From assembly GCA_012032575.1 (NCBI GenBank), contig JAAUSP010000393.1, forward strand, positions 1-7,283: DNA of 7,283 nt, in the 5' to 3' direction. Position 1 is the stretch's first letter; each line of letters begins with the position of its first letter. This document shows positions 1-6,001 of the stretch, piece by piece. A model generated the notes under the pieces. It saw only the letters and a list, made by a program, of their open reading frames with translations, was not told where the DNA came from and did no database searches. Both the position numbers and the translations under genes were made by a program. Source of the DNA: Anaerolineales bacterium. Lineage in GTDB: Bacteria > Chloroflexota > Anaerolineae > 4572-78 > J111.

Positions 1-54
1 GGTTTCCTGCTTTTGGCCGCCGGGGGAGTCCTGCTGGCGGGTAAGGCTAAATAA
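1..54 (+). CDS. C-terminal end of an upstream membrane protein (partial)
   Basis: An open frame runs from the left edge for 17 codons and ends in two consecutive TAA stops at 52-57. The visible peptide is a hydrophobic stretch rich in Leu, Ala and Gly followed by a short basic tail (KAK), which fits the last membrane helix of an integral membrane protein with a cytoplasmic end. Nothing else can be said about its identity, because the body of the gene lies outside the window. It points the same way as the next gene but is separated from it by a palindromic repeat, so co-transcription is uncertain. Confidence 0.55.
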   Translation, partial: GFLLLAAGGVLLAGKAK

Positions 55-70
55 TAAGGAGTTCCGCAGC

Positions 71-171
71 CATGTCATTTCGAGTGACGATAGGAGCAAA
101 AAATCTCCTCGTTCGCTATAACATCTCAGGCTGTGGCAACGAAGATTCCTCCCTGCGGTCGGAATGACATG
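71..171. repeat. Imperfect palindromic intergenic repeat (MITE- or REP-like)
   Basis: The left end (71-84) matches the reverse complement of the right end (158-171) at 12 of 14 positions; both arms begin CATGTCATT. A second inner match pairs 102-113 with 138-147 (AATCT...TCGTT). The whole element can therefore fold into a long interrupted hairpin. It lies between the stop of the upstream gene and the ATG at 188 and has no convincing coding potential. From general knowledge, 'GTCATTCCGACCGCAGGGAGG'-style units are dispersed many times in some environmental bacterial genomes; whether this is one of them needs a genome-wide search. It could act as a processed RNA hairpin, a weak terminator for the upstream gene, or a non-autonomous mobile element. 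Confidence 0.6.
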
Positions 172-187
172 ACTTCGAGATGCCATC

Positions 188-1387
188 ATGCTAACCCTGT
201 CTAAACAAGAATGGCGCTGGCTGCTAGGCTGGTCCGTCGCCATTATCCTGATCAGTTCGTTGCCCTATCTGTATGGCTGGTGGCTTTCTACCCCGGAGAT
301 GCAGTTCAGCGGTTTTTTTATCGGGGTGGAGGATACCAACTCGTACCTGGCGAAAATGCGCCAGGGAGCCGAGGGCGGCTGGCTGTTTTATTTGCCCTAT
401 ACCCCGGAACCGCATCCGGGGGTTTATCTTTATACCTTCTATCTGTTGTTGGGCAAGCTGGCCCGGCTTGCGTCCATCCCTTTGCCACTGATGTATCATC
501 TGGCCAGGGTTATTTTTGGCCTGGGGCTCCTCTTGACCCTGTATCATTTTATCAGCTATTTTGTGAGCGAGGTGGGGCTGCGCCGTCTGGCCTTTCTGCT
601 GGCGGCCGGCGGCAGCGGCCTGGGCTGGCTGGTAATTAGTTTGCAATTGGCCCCCCAATTAGGACTGCCGCTGGACTTTTATGTGCCTGAAGCCTTTATT
701 TTTTTGGTCTTGTACCACCTGCCCCACCTGGCCCTGGCCGAAACGCTGCTGTTCTGGGCCGTCCTGTGGACTCTGCAAAGCTGGCAAACCGGACGATGGC
801 TGCCCGTCTTCGGGGCAGGAGGCGCTTTAATCGGGGTCGCCTTGATTACCGCTTTTTATGTAGGCGTGTTTGCTATTGTCCTGGGGCTGACGGCGTTGGT
901 TTTGACCCTCTTCCAGCGGGTCTGGCGAACCACCGGGGTCTTTTGGGCAAAATTGATTACGGTGATCCTCTTATCCCTGCCTGTTTTAATGTATGATGCC
1001 TATATTTTTGCCACCAATCCCGTGCTGCGCGTCTGGAACCAGCAAAATCTGATCCTTTCGCCTGAACCCTGGCACTATTTGCTGGCTTATGGGCCGCTGC
1101 TCCTCCTGGCCGGGTATAGCCTGAAACGGCTCTGGCCTCAGCTTGTGGCTGAAATAAAAGCGTCCGACAACTTTGCCCGCTGTAAAATCTTATGTTTGTT
1201 AGGGTGGTGTCTGGTTTTCCCGGTGCTGGTCTACCTGCCCTTCAATTTGCAACGCCGGCTGGTGGTGGGGGTGCAGCTACCCCTGGCCATTCTGGCTGCT
1301 TATGGTGTGGTTCACCTCACCCAGGCTCTTCGCCCCGGCCTGGCAGCGAGCGGCGCGAACCGGAGTCATCCTTTTTTTTTAGCCTGA
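188..1387 (+). CDS. GT-C-like polytopic membrane glycosyltransferase, N-terminal part (interrupted gene)
   Basis: This 399-codon frame encodes a highly hydrophobic protein with roughly nine to eleven predicted membrane helices; the first spans about residues 13-31. After helix 1 comes a loop with acidic residues E48 and D49, then NSYLAKMRQG and a PYTPEPHPG motif. This arrangement resembles GT-C glycosyltransferases of the PMT/ArnT kind, where an acidic pair in the first outer loop takes part in catalysis using a lipid-linked sugar donor. That assignment is by resemblance, not by search. The ATG at 188 follows an in-frame stop at 170-172, and only a weak ribosome site (GAG near 177-179) is visible. 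The frame stops at TGA 1385-1387, just after a nine-T run, inside what should be a further membrane helix. The rest of the protein continues in the same frame at about 1388-1825, so this is best read as the front part of one gene of about 545 codons, broken by mutation or consensus error. Confidence 0.7.
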   Translation: MLTLSKQEWRWLLGWSVAIILISSLPYLYGWWLSTPEMQFSGFFIGVEDTNSYLAKMRQGAEGGWLFYLPYTPEPHPGVYLYTFYLLLGKLARLASIPLPLMYHLARVIFGLGLLLTLYHFISYFVSEVGLRRLAFLLAAGGSGLGWLVISLQLAPQLGLPLDFYVPEAFIFLVLYHLPHLALAETLLFWAVLWTLQSWQTGRWLPVFGAGGALIGVALITAFYVGVFAIVLGLTALVLTLFQRVWRTTGVFWAKLITVILLSLPVLMYDAYIFATNPVLRVWNQQNLILSPEPWHYLLAYGPLLLLAGYSLKRLWPQLVAEIKASDNFARCKILCLLGWCLVFPVLVYLPFNLQRRLVVGVQLPLAILAAYGVVHLTQALRPGLAASGANRSHPFFLA

Positions 1388-1399
1388 CCAACCTCTTTT

Positions 1400-1825
1400 T
1401 TGTTATTGGGCGGGCTGGCTTTGGTTGGGCTGCGTCAACCCCCAATTTTCCACCCGGCCAGCCAGCTTGAGGCATTGCACTGGCTCGATCAGACGGCCAG
1501 CGGCGAGGTTGTCCTGGCGGTTTACGCCACAGGAAATGTCCTGCCCGCCTATGCTAACGTGCGGGCCTTTGTGGGGCACGGACCGGAAACCCTCCATTCG
1601 GATGAAAAGCGCGCCCAGGCTCAACAATTTTTTGCCGCCGCCACCACCGACGTTTGGCGCACCGCCCTGCTCAGAGAGTACCGGGTGCGCTATATCTACT
1701 ACGGCCCCAACGAAAAAGCCGCCGGCAATTTTGCACCGGATCGCGCGTCTTATCTGAAAGAAATTTACCAGAATGGAGAGGTCCAAATTTTTGAGGTAAC
1801 TTCGGCGAGGCTGGAGTCAGATTGA
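1400..1825 (+). CDS. C-terminal part of the interrupted GT-C-like membrane protein
   Basis: This frame is in the same phase as the 188-1387 frame and is separated from it only by the TGA at 1385-1387. It begins with the end of a hydrophobic helix (LLGGLALVGL), followed by a soluble domain of about 120 residues with ALHWLDQTASGEVVLAVYAT, then GHGPET near residues 53-58, and LLREYRVRYIYYGPNEK. A soluble tail of this type ('GHP.ET...K...FF' followed by 'V.Y..YGP.E'), I recall, ends GT-C-like membrane proteins in Chloroflexota, which supports it being the tail of the preceding gene and not a separate one. The only possible local start is TTG 1400-1402 within a T run, with no ribosome site, so independent translation is unlikely. 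It ends 30 bp from the end of the converging kinase gene. Confidence 0.6.
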   Translation: MLLGGLALVGLRQPPIFHPASQLEALHWLDQTASGEVVLAVYATGNVLPAYANVRAFVGHGPETLHSDEKRAQAQQFFAAATTDVWRTALLREYRVRYIYYGPNEKAAGNFAPDRASYLKEIYQNGEVQIFEVTSARLESD

Positions 1826-1855
1826 GCCTTTTGTAAATCAAAGGGTAGGGGTGTC

Positions 1856-3835
1856 TTACGCCGGTAATTCAACCAGATTGGGTTGAGGCTGCGGAGTGGG
1901 GGGGGGCGCAGCCAGAGGCAGGGTGAAGGTGAAACTACTGCCCTGACGGTACTGGCTTTCGACCCAGATGGAACCGCCGCACTTTTCGATGATGGATTTG
2001 CAGATGGCCAGGCCCAGGCCGGTCCCCTGGATGTCGGCCCGGTCATCAGTTTTCACCCGGTAAAATTTATCAAACACAAAAGGCAGATCCGCCGGGGGAA
2101 TGCCCAGGCCGTTATCTTCCACCTTCAATACTACCTGATTATCGTTGAGCCGCACAATCACTCGAATTTGGCCGCCCGCCGGGGTATATTTGAGGGCATT
2201 CCCGGTCAGGTTGGCCATCACCTGTTTCAGGCGCAGCGGGCTGCCCAGCACGCGGGCAGGCTGGCCGGGACTGTGATAAACAAGCTGCTGACGCTGGCCG
2301 GTTGCCTGTTCTTGCAGTTCGGCCACCAGTTCGCTGGCCAGCCCATCGAGATCAACTACCGTCATTTCCAAATCCAGCCCGGCTTCGATCCGGCTCAAAT
2401 CCAATAAATCAGTTACCAGGGCAGCGATATGATCGGTTGCTTTGACAATCCGGTGCATAAATAGATTTTGCTTATCATTCAAATCGCCGGCCATTTCCAG
2501 CATTTGGGCATACGCTTTAACCGAGGTCAGCGGGGCGCGCAAATCGTGCGAAACAGTGGAGACAAAATCGGACTTCATCCGGTCCAGTTCTTTGAAGTGG
2601 GTGATGTCCTGCATGATAACCGCCTGGCCTACATCGGGGATGGGGGTCAGGGTGGCGTAAAAGATGCGGCCATCGGCCAGGGGGATTTCGCGCTTGTGGC
2701 TGCTGCCGGTGACAGGAGCCACGGCAATCAGTTCCAACAGTGCCTTGTTTTGAATCAGTTCGCGCAACGGCCGGCCTTCGGCGACCACTACGCCCAGATC
2801 AAAAGCGCGGCGGAAGGCGGTATTGGCCACGGCTATCCGGTCATCACGTCCGGTAATCACCACCACCGGCTCGGCGATTTCGCTCAACACAGTCGCCAGC
2901 TTGGCCCGTTCGCTTTCGGCCTGGTTAAACAACTTGGCATTCTCCACCGAAATGGCGGCATAGTCGGCCAGGGCCGAGAGCAAGCGCAAATCGTGGTTGG
3001 TAAAATCACGCTGCTGCTGGCGGTTGTCCACGCTTAACACCCCGCTCACCCGGCCTTTGATCCGCAGCGGCACGTACATGACCGAGCGAACCAGGTACGA
3101 GGTTTTGATTTTGGTCAAATCGGCTCCGCTGAGTACCAGCGGCTGGCCGCTGGTAATAACTTCACCGGCCAGGCTGTCTTCCACCCGCAGCCGGAAAGAA
3201 CGGGCCATTCGTTCGTCAATTCCCCGCGCCGCCACCATATACAACTCGTTGGTTTTGTCGTCAATCAACAGCAGCGATCCTTCTTCGGCGTTGATCAAAT
3301 AGACCGCCGCTTCGACCAGGCGAGAGAGCAGCTTATCCTGATCGAGCAGCGAGGTAACTGATTTACCAATGCCAAAGAGGGTATTCAACTCTTTCAGGCG
3401 CTGCTCGAGCTGCTGGTTAGATTTCACCAGCCGGCCGGTTAGCTCATCCCGCTCACGCCGCAACCGGGCCTCGGCCAGGGCGCGCTCGATAGATTGGAGC
3501 ATTTCTGAAATTTGAAAGGGTTTGAGGACGTAATCTTTTACCCCCAGCCGGAACGACTGCACGGCCAGGGTTTCGGAGCCATGAAAGGTCATCATGATGA
3601 CCGGAATATTGGCCTGGTGTTCGTTAAGAGCTTCCAGAACTTCCATGCCGCTCATTTTGGGCATGTTGTTGTCCAGCAAAATCAAATCGGGACGCTGGTC
3701 AAGCGCCAGTTTTAAACCCGCTGCACCGTCGCGTGCAGCGAGAACCTGGTAGCCATTGGGCTTTAACACATAATCTTTTAGAAATTCGACGTTTTGGTAG
3801 GAGTCGTCAACAACCAGCACACATTCATTAGCCAT
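1856..3835 (-). CDS. Cytoplasmic hybrid sensor histidine kinase, REC-GAF-PAS-HisKA-HATPase
   Basis: This 659-aa signal-transduction kinase autophosphorylates a histidine and probably takes part in a phosphorelay. Domains in order: an N-terminal receiver (about 5-122) with D10/D11, phospho-acceptor D55, T83 and K105; a coiled linker (about 122-155); a GAF sensor domain (about 160-305); a PAS domain (about 312-415); HisKA with H430 in VSHDLRAPLTS; and HATPase with N-box N546, G1 box DNGLGI (574-579), F-box around 586-591 and G2 box GTGLGLA (604-610). All key catalytic residues are present. There is no membrane segment or signal peptide, so it should sense a cytoplasmic ligand or receive phosphate from another kinase. 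The ATG at 3835 is preferred because AAGGA lies 8 nt upstream; a TTG 8 codons further out lacks such support. The tail after the kinase domain is Pro-rich (APPPTPQPQP) and contains a C9 tract. No adjacent response regulator gene is visible, so output partner and signal are unknown. Confidence 0.93.
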   Translation of the reverse strand: MANECVLVVDDSYQNVEFLKDYVLKPNGYQVLAARDGAAGLKLALDQRPDLILLDNNMPKMSGMEVLEALNEHQANIPVIMMTFHGSETLAVQSFRLGVKDYVLKPFQISEMLQSIERALAEARLRRERDELTGRLVKSNQQLEQRLKELNTLFGIGKSVTSLLDQDKLLSRLVEAAVYLINAEEGSLLLIDDKTNELYMVAARGIDERMARSFRLRVEDSLAGEVITSGQPLVLSGADLTKIKTSYLVRSVMYVPLRIKGRVSGVLSVDNRQQQRDFTNHDLRLLSALADYAAISVENAKLFNQAESERAKLATVLSEIAEPVVVITGRDDRIAVANTAFRRAFDLGVVVAEGRPLRELIQNKALLELIAVAPVTGSSHKREIPLADGRIFYATLTPIPDVGQAVIMQDITHFKELDRMKSDFVSTVSHDLRAPLTSVKAYAQMLEMAGDLNDKQNLFMHRIVKATDHIAALVTDLLDLSRIEAGLDLEMTVVDLDGLASELVAELQEQATGQRQQLVYHSPGQPARVLGSPLRLKQVMANLTGNALKYTPAGGQIRVIVRLNDNQVVLKVEDNGLGIPPADLPFVFDKFYRVKTDDRADIQGTGLGLAICKSIIEKCGGSIWVESQYRQGSSFTFTLPLAAPPPTPQPQPNLVELPA

Positions 3836-3843
3836 AAAAGAAA

Positions 3844-3848
3844 TCCTT
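3844..3848 (-). promoter_or_regulatory. Ribosome binding site of the histidine kinase
   Basis: AAGGA on the minus strand lies 8 nt before the ATG at 3835. It decides the start: the kinase should begin MANECVLVVDDS, not at the TTG at 3859. Confidence 0.7.
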
Positions 3849-3913
3849 AGCGCAAGCAAGCTTATTGAAAGAGCAAGAATGAGAAGTTGTCCACCCCTAA
3901 TTTTGGCTCATAA

Positions 3914-3954
3914 AGATTGGAGATTGGAATTTAACCAACTCCAATCTCCAATCT
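3914..3954. repeat. Perfect 15-bp inverted repeat (hairpin)
   Basis: The arm AGATTGGAGATTGGA (3914-3928) is exactly complementary to 3940-3954, with an 11-nt loop. Each arm is itself nearly two tandem copies of an AGATTGG unit. No T run follows on either side, so it is not a classical intrinsic terminator, and it lies upstream of both flanking genes where a terminator would not be expected. It may be a dispersed repeat, an operator, or a hairpin in the kinase leader RNA. Confidence 0.7.
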
Positions 3955-4057
3955 ACCGGCGTCGTAAAGATATTGAGGGACAAGTTCTTTTGTAAGATTT
4001 TACCACAAGCCCAGGCGACAATAAATAGGAATTTAGTGGTAACTTTTAGCTTGTTCT

Positions 4058-4083
4058 CCTGGTTCCAGGCAGGGCTAGTACTA
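4058..4083. promoter_or_regulatory. Paired small palindromes, possible operator
   Basis: CCTGGTTCCAGG (4058-4069) is a 5-bp inverted repeat with a 2-nt spacer. TAGTACTA (4076-4083) is a perfect 8-bp palindrome. They lie 32-58 bp upstream of the TATAAT box at 4116-4121, where an activator or repressor of the GT2 promoter could bind. Short palindromes arise often by chance, so this is only a candidate. Confidence 0.25.
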
Positions 4084-4115
4084 TAGTGAGAATACTCAAT
4101 AATTAGACTTTAGGT

Positions 4116-4121
4116 TATAAT
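4116..4121 (+). promoter_or_regulatory. Candidate -10 box (TATAAT) for the GT2 gene
   Basis: An exact TATAAT lies in an AT-rich stretch about 200 bp before the GT2 start. At 17-bp spacing the -35 position reads TACTCA, a poor match to TTGACA, and there is no TGn extension. If used, transcription would begin near 4128 and leave a leader of about 190 nt. The support is the -10 box only. Confidence 0.3.
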
Positions 4122-4151
4122 AGCTTAGGATTATTAAAGCAAAACAATAGT

Positions 4152-4313
4152 TTGCCGAACCCGGAGATTTTGATTTTTAGCACTCTGGGCACTGTAGGCG
4201 CTTTAGAATTTGCTCTGCTCCTGCAAGCCAAATGGGACAAAGCTATCGAGGCGGTACGTGACAGGCAGCCTGGCCCAACGTATATATTAGGACTCACATT
4301 ATCAGGAGATTGA
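4152..4313 (+). other. Short open frame before the GT2 gene, possible gene remnant
   Basis: A frame open from about 4107 runs to TGA 4311-4313. From a TTG at 4152 it would encode 53 residues, including ALEFALLLQAKWDKAIEAV and PGPTYILGLTLSGD. No ATG is present and no ribosome site precedes the TTG. The composition reads like protein, with an amphipathic helix, and GC content rises where it begins, but I recognise no family. Its stop overlaps the spacer between the GT2 ribosome site and ATG. It could be a decayed gene end, a leader peptide, or chance. Confidence 0.2.
4304..4308 (+). promoter_or_regulatory. Ribosome binding site of the GT2 gene
   Basis: AGGAG lies 11 nt before the ATG at 4320, which is slightly longer than ideal spacing. 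It supports that start, as does the immediate beginning of the conserved GT2 fold (YSIVAPCYNEE). Confidence 0.6.
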
Positions 4314-4319
4314 TCTTTC

Positions 4320-5288
4320 ATGACCAACATTCGTTACTCGATTGTAGCCCCATGTTACAATGAAGAAGGTAACATGCACGAACTCCACCGGCGCATTAGC
4401 GAGGTGATGGACCAGACCGACGAACCCTGGGAACTGGTCCTGATCAACGACGGCAGCCGTGACCGCACCCGTGAGCTGATGCAGGAACTGCACGCCCTCG
4501 ATCACCGGGTGCATTACATTGATTTTGCCCGCAACTTTGGTCACCAACTGGCCGTGACCGCCGGCATGGACTACGCCCAGGGTGAGGCGATTATCCTGAT
4601 TGATGCCGACCTGCAAGACCCGCCCGAACTGATTTTGGAGATGATCCAAAAATGGAAAGAGGGCTTCAAAGTAGTCTACGCCATCCGCAGCGAGCGCAAA
4701 GGCGAGACCTGGTTTAAGCTGTTTACAGCCAAACTGTTCTACCGCCTGATTTACCGCATCACCGAAGTGAATATTCCCCAGGACACCGGCGACTTCCGCC
4801 TGATGGACCGCCAGGTAGTCAATGCCATGAAGCAAATGCGCGAGCGCCACCGCTTTATTCGCGGCATGACCAGTTGGGTCGGCTTTAGCCAAACCGGCGT
4901 TTATTATGTACGCCAGGAGCGCTTTGCCGGGGAAACCAACTACCCCCTGCGTAAAATGCTCAAGTTTGCCAGCGATGCCATTACCGGCTTTAGCTACCTG
5001 CCGCTGCAACTGGCTACCTACCTGGGCTTTATTGTGGCCGCTTTGAGCGGGTTGGGCATGCTGGCGGTAATAACCGCCCGGCTTTTTGGCAACCAGGCCT
5101 TTTTCGGCCAGGCGACCACCCTGGTGATGGTGCTGTTCCTGGGCGGCATCCAACTGATCTGCCTGGGCATTATTGGCGAATACCTGGGCCGCATTTACGA
5201 TGAGGTTAAGAACCGGCCCCTGTACGTAGTTAATCAAGCGGTGGGTTTTGAAAAAACCCCGGAAATACCGGAAGTGGTTAAAGGTTGA
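4320..5288 (+). CDS. Family 2 glycosyltransferase, polyprenyl-phosphate sugar transferase type (DPMS/GtrB/ArnC-like)
   Basis: This 322-aa membrane-anchored enzyme is expected to move a sugar from a nucleotide donor to undecaprenyl (polyprenyl) phosphate on the cytoplasmic face, providing a lipid-linked sugar for GT-C enzymes or flippases. The GT-A domain (about 5-210) shows VAPCYNEEGN (9-18), NDGSRDRT (43-50), the metal-binding D95-A-D97 followed by LQDPPE, the DTGDFRLMD segment (155-163) that carries the family's conserved acidic residues, and the RFAGETNYPLRKM motif (201-213). Two C-terminal membrane helices follow at about 230-252 and 265-287, then IGEYLGRIYDEVKNRPLY, typical of this subfamily. 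Length is usual for GtrB-type proteins. The next gene starts 24 bp downstream, so the two probably form an operon. The sugar cannot be told from the sequence. Confidence 0.93.
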   Translation: MTNIRYSIVAPCYNEEGNMHELHRRISEVMDQTDEPWELVLINDGSRDRTRELMQELHALDHRVHYIDFARNFGHQLAVTAGMDYAQGEAIILIDADLQDPPELILEMIQKWKEGFKVVYAIRSERKGETWFKLFTAKLFYRLIYRITEVNIPQDTGDFRLMDRQVVNAMKQMRERHRFIRGMTSWVGFSQTGVYYVRQERFAGETNYPLRKMLKFASDAITGFSYLPLQLATYLGFIVAALSGLGMLAVITARLFGNQAFFGQATTLVMVLFLGGIQLICLGIIGEYLGRIYDEVKNRPLYVVNQAVGFEKTPEIPEVVKG

Positions 5289-5300
5289 ATAGTCAAAACC

Positions 5301-5305
5301 GGGAG
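5301..5305 (+). promoter_or_regulatory. Ribosome binding site of the 224-aa unknown protein
   Basis: GGGAG lies 7 nt before a GTG at 5313 and fixes that codon as the start. The nearby ATG (5308) and GTG (5305) are in another frame. Confidence 0.6.
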
Positions 5306-5312
5306 TGATGCG

Positions 5313-5987
5313 GTGTTAATTTACCCCGACGACCGGGTTTTAGTGGCTGTCATGAACAACCGGGCCGACTGGCAGCGGCTGCAAAGCGATGGCTGGTACC
5401 GCCTGCCGGTCAAACACGCCCCCGACGGTGCGCCCCATTTCGACTGGCTGGCGTTTTACTTTACCAGCGCCTTTGGCAGCGATAAATGGGCCATTCACTA
5501 CTACGCTCACCTGGAAGGGCACGAACTGCTCACCCGGCGCGACCTGCTCCCCGACGAACCGGCCCACAAACGGGCCGGAGATTGGTATTACAAATTGATC
5601 GTCGGGGCGCTGCAACACAAACTGCCGCCCATTGTTTCCTACCACTGGCGGCGGATTACTTTTATTGTTACCAGCGGCGACCGCTTTGAAGCCGCCGAAG
5701 AAATCAACGATCTCTTTGAAAACAAGTCGCCGGTGGGGCGGCTGTACGTCACTCTGCGTGAAGCCGGCTTTCACCCCGAACGCGACTGGCCCCTCCGCGA
5801 AGGCGGCATCACCTATCGGGTTGACCTGGCTCTGCCCCTGGACGATGAGCAATGGCTGCCCGTTGTCCTGACCTCACCAGATCTGCCTGCACCCGCGCAG
5901 GCGCTCCGCTTTTCCCCTGATAGCGACCCGGCCCACTGCGCCCAAATCATTCTTCAAAGGCTTAGAAGAACAGACACCCCCGGATAG
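5313..5987 (+). CDS. Conserved-looking hypothetical protein, possible degenerate nuclease-fold C-terminus
   Basis: This 224-aa soluble protein begins at GTG 5313 behind a good ribosome site, 24 bp after the GT2 stop and in the same frame; it is probably co-transcribed with GT2. There are no membrane segments or signal peptide. The N-terminal part (about 8-85) holds WYRLPVKHAP (28-37), FDWLAFYFTSAFG (43-55) and a WAIHYYA strand. A central segment has WYYKLIVGALQ (91-101), WRRITFIVTS (112-121) and AAEEINDLF (127-135). The end (about 143-175) reads LYVTLREAGFHPERDWPLREGG...YRVDLALP with D171. I recall Chloroflexota proteins of this build whose C-terminus resembles Vsr/DUF559-like nuclease domains ('YEVDFAL' followed by an E-x-K strand). 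Here the following strand is WLPVVLTS, without the expected acidic and Lys residues, so catalysis looks lost. That link is tentative and the function is unknown. Confidence 0.75.
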   Translation: MLIYPDDRVLVAVMNNRADWQRLQSDGWYRLPVKHAPDGAPHFDWLAFYFTSAFGSDKWAIHYYAHLEGHELLTRRDLLPDEPAHKRAGDWYYKLIVGALQHKLPPIVSYHWRRITFIVTSGDRFEAAEEINDLFENKSPVGRLYVTLREAGFHPERDWPLREGGITYRVDLALPLDDEQWLPVVLTSPDLPAPAQALRFSPDSDPAHCAQIILQRLRRTDTPG

Positions 5988-6001
5988 TTGGCATGCACCC
6001 C

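Larger units (their letters stand above)
3836..4319. other. Divergent AT-rich intergenic region
   Basis: This 484-bp stretch separates two genes transcribed outward (kinase on minus, GT2 on plus), so it must hold both promoters. It is clearly richer in A and T than the flanking genes, mostly up to about 4150. It contains the kinase ribosome site, a perfect 15-bp inverted repeat (3914-3954), two short palindromes (4058-4069 and 4076-4083), a TATAAT box (4116-4121), an open frame without a good start (4152-4313), and the GT2 ribosome site (4304-4308). No tRNA, known riboswitch or ATG-started small gene was recognised. Confidence 0.7.

Noticed and set aside
1385..1387. TGA read as selenocysteine or tryptophan
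   Set aside because: It lies in a membrane helix of a non-redox protein, and other genes in the window, such as GT2 and 188-1825 itself, end normally at TGA, so recoding is not supported.
1827..1844. CCTTT...AAAGG hairpin between the converging GT-C and kinase genes as a terminator
   Set aside because: The stem is only 5 bp, AT-rich, with an 8-nt loop and no following T run on the plus strand; too weak to call.
1883..3302. Several plus-strand open frames of 70-190 codons across the kinase gene
   Set aside because: They lie opposite a kinase with every catalytic motif intact; they have no ribosome sites or recognisable domains and are antisense shadows.
3835..3859. TTG at 3859 as the start of the kinase
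   Set aside because: The ATG at 3835 has AAGGA 8 nt upstream and begins directly with the receiver fold; the extra eight residues add nothing recognisable.
4302..5237. A 311-codon open frame on the minus strand across the GT2 gene
   Set aside because: It is the antisense of a gene with all GT2 motifs; its product is rich in Gln, His and Ala without any recognisable domain, as expected from the complement of biased codons.
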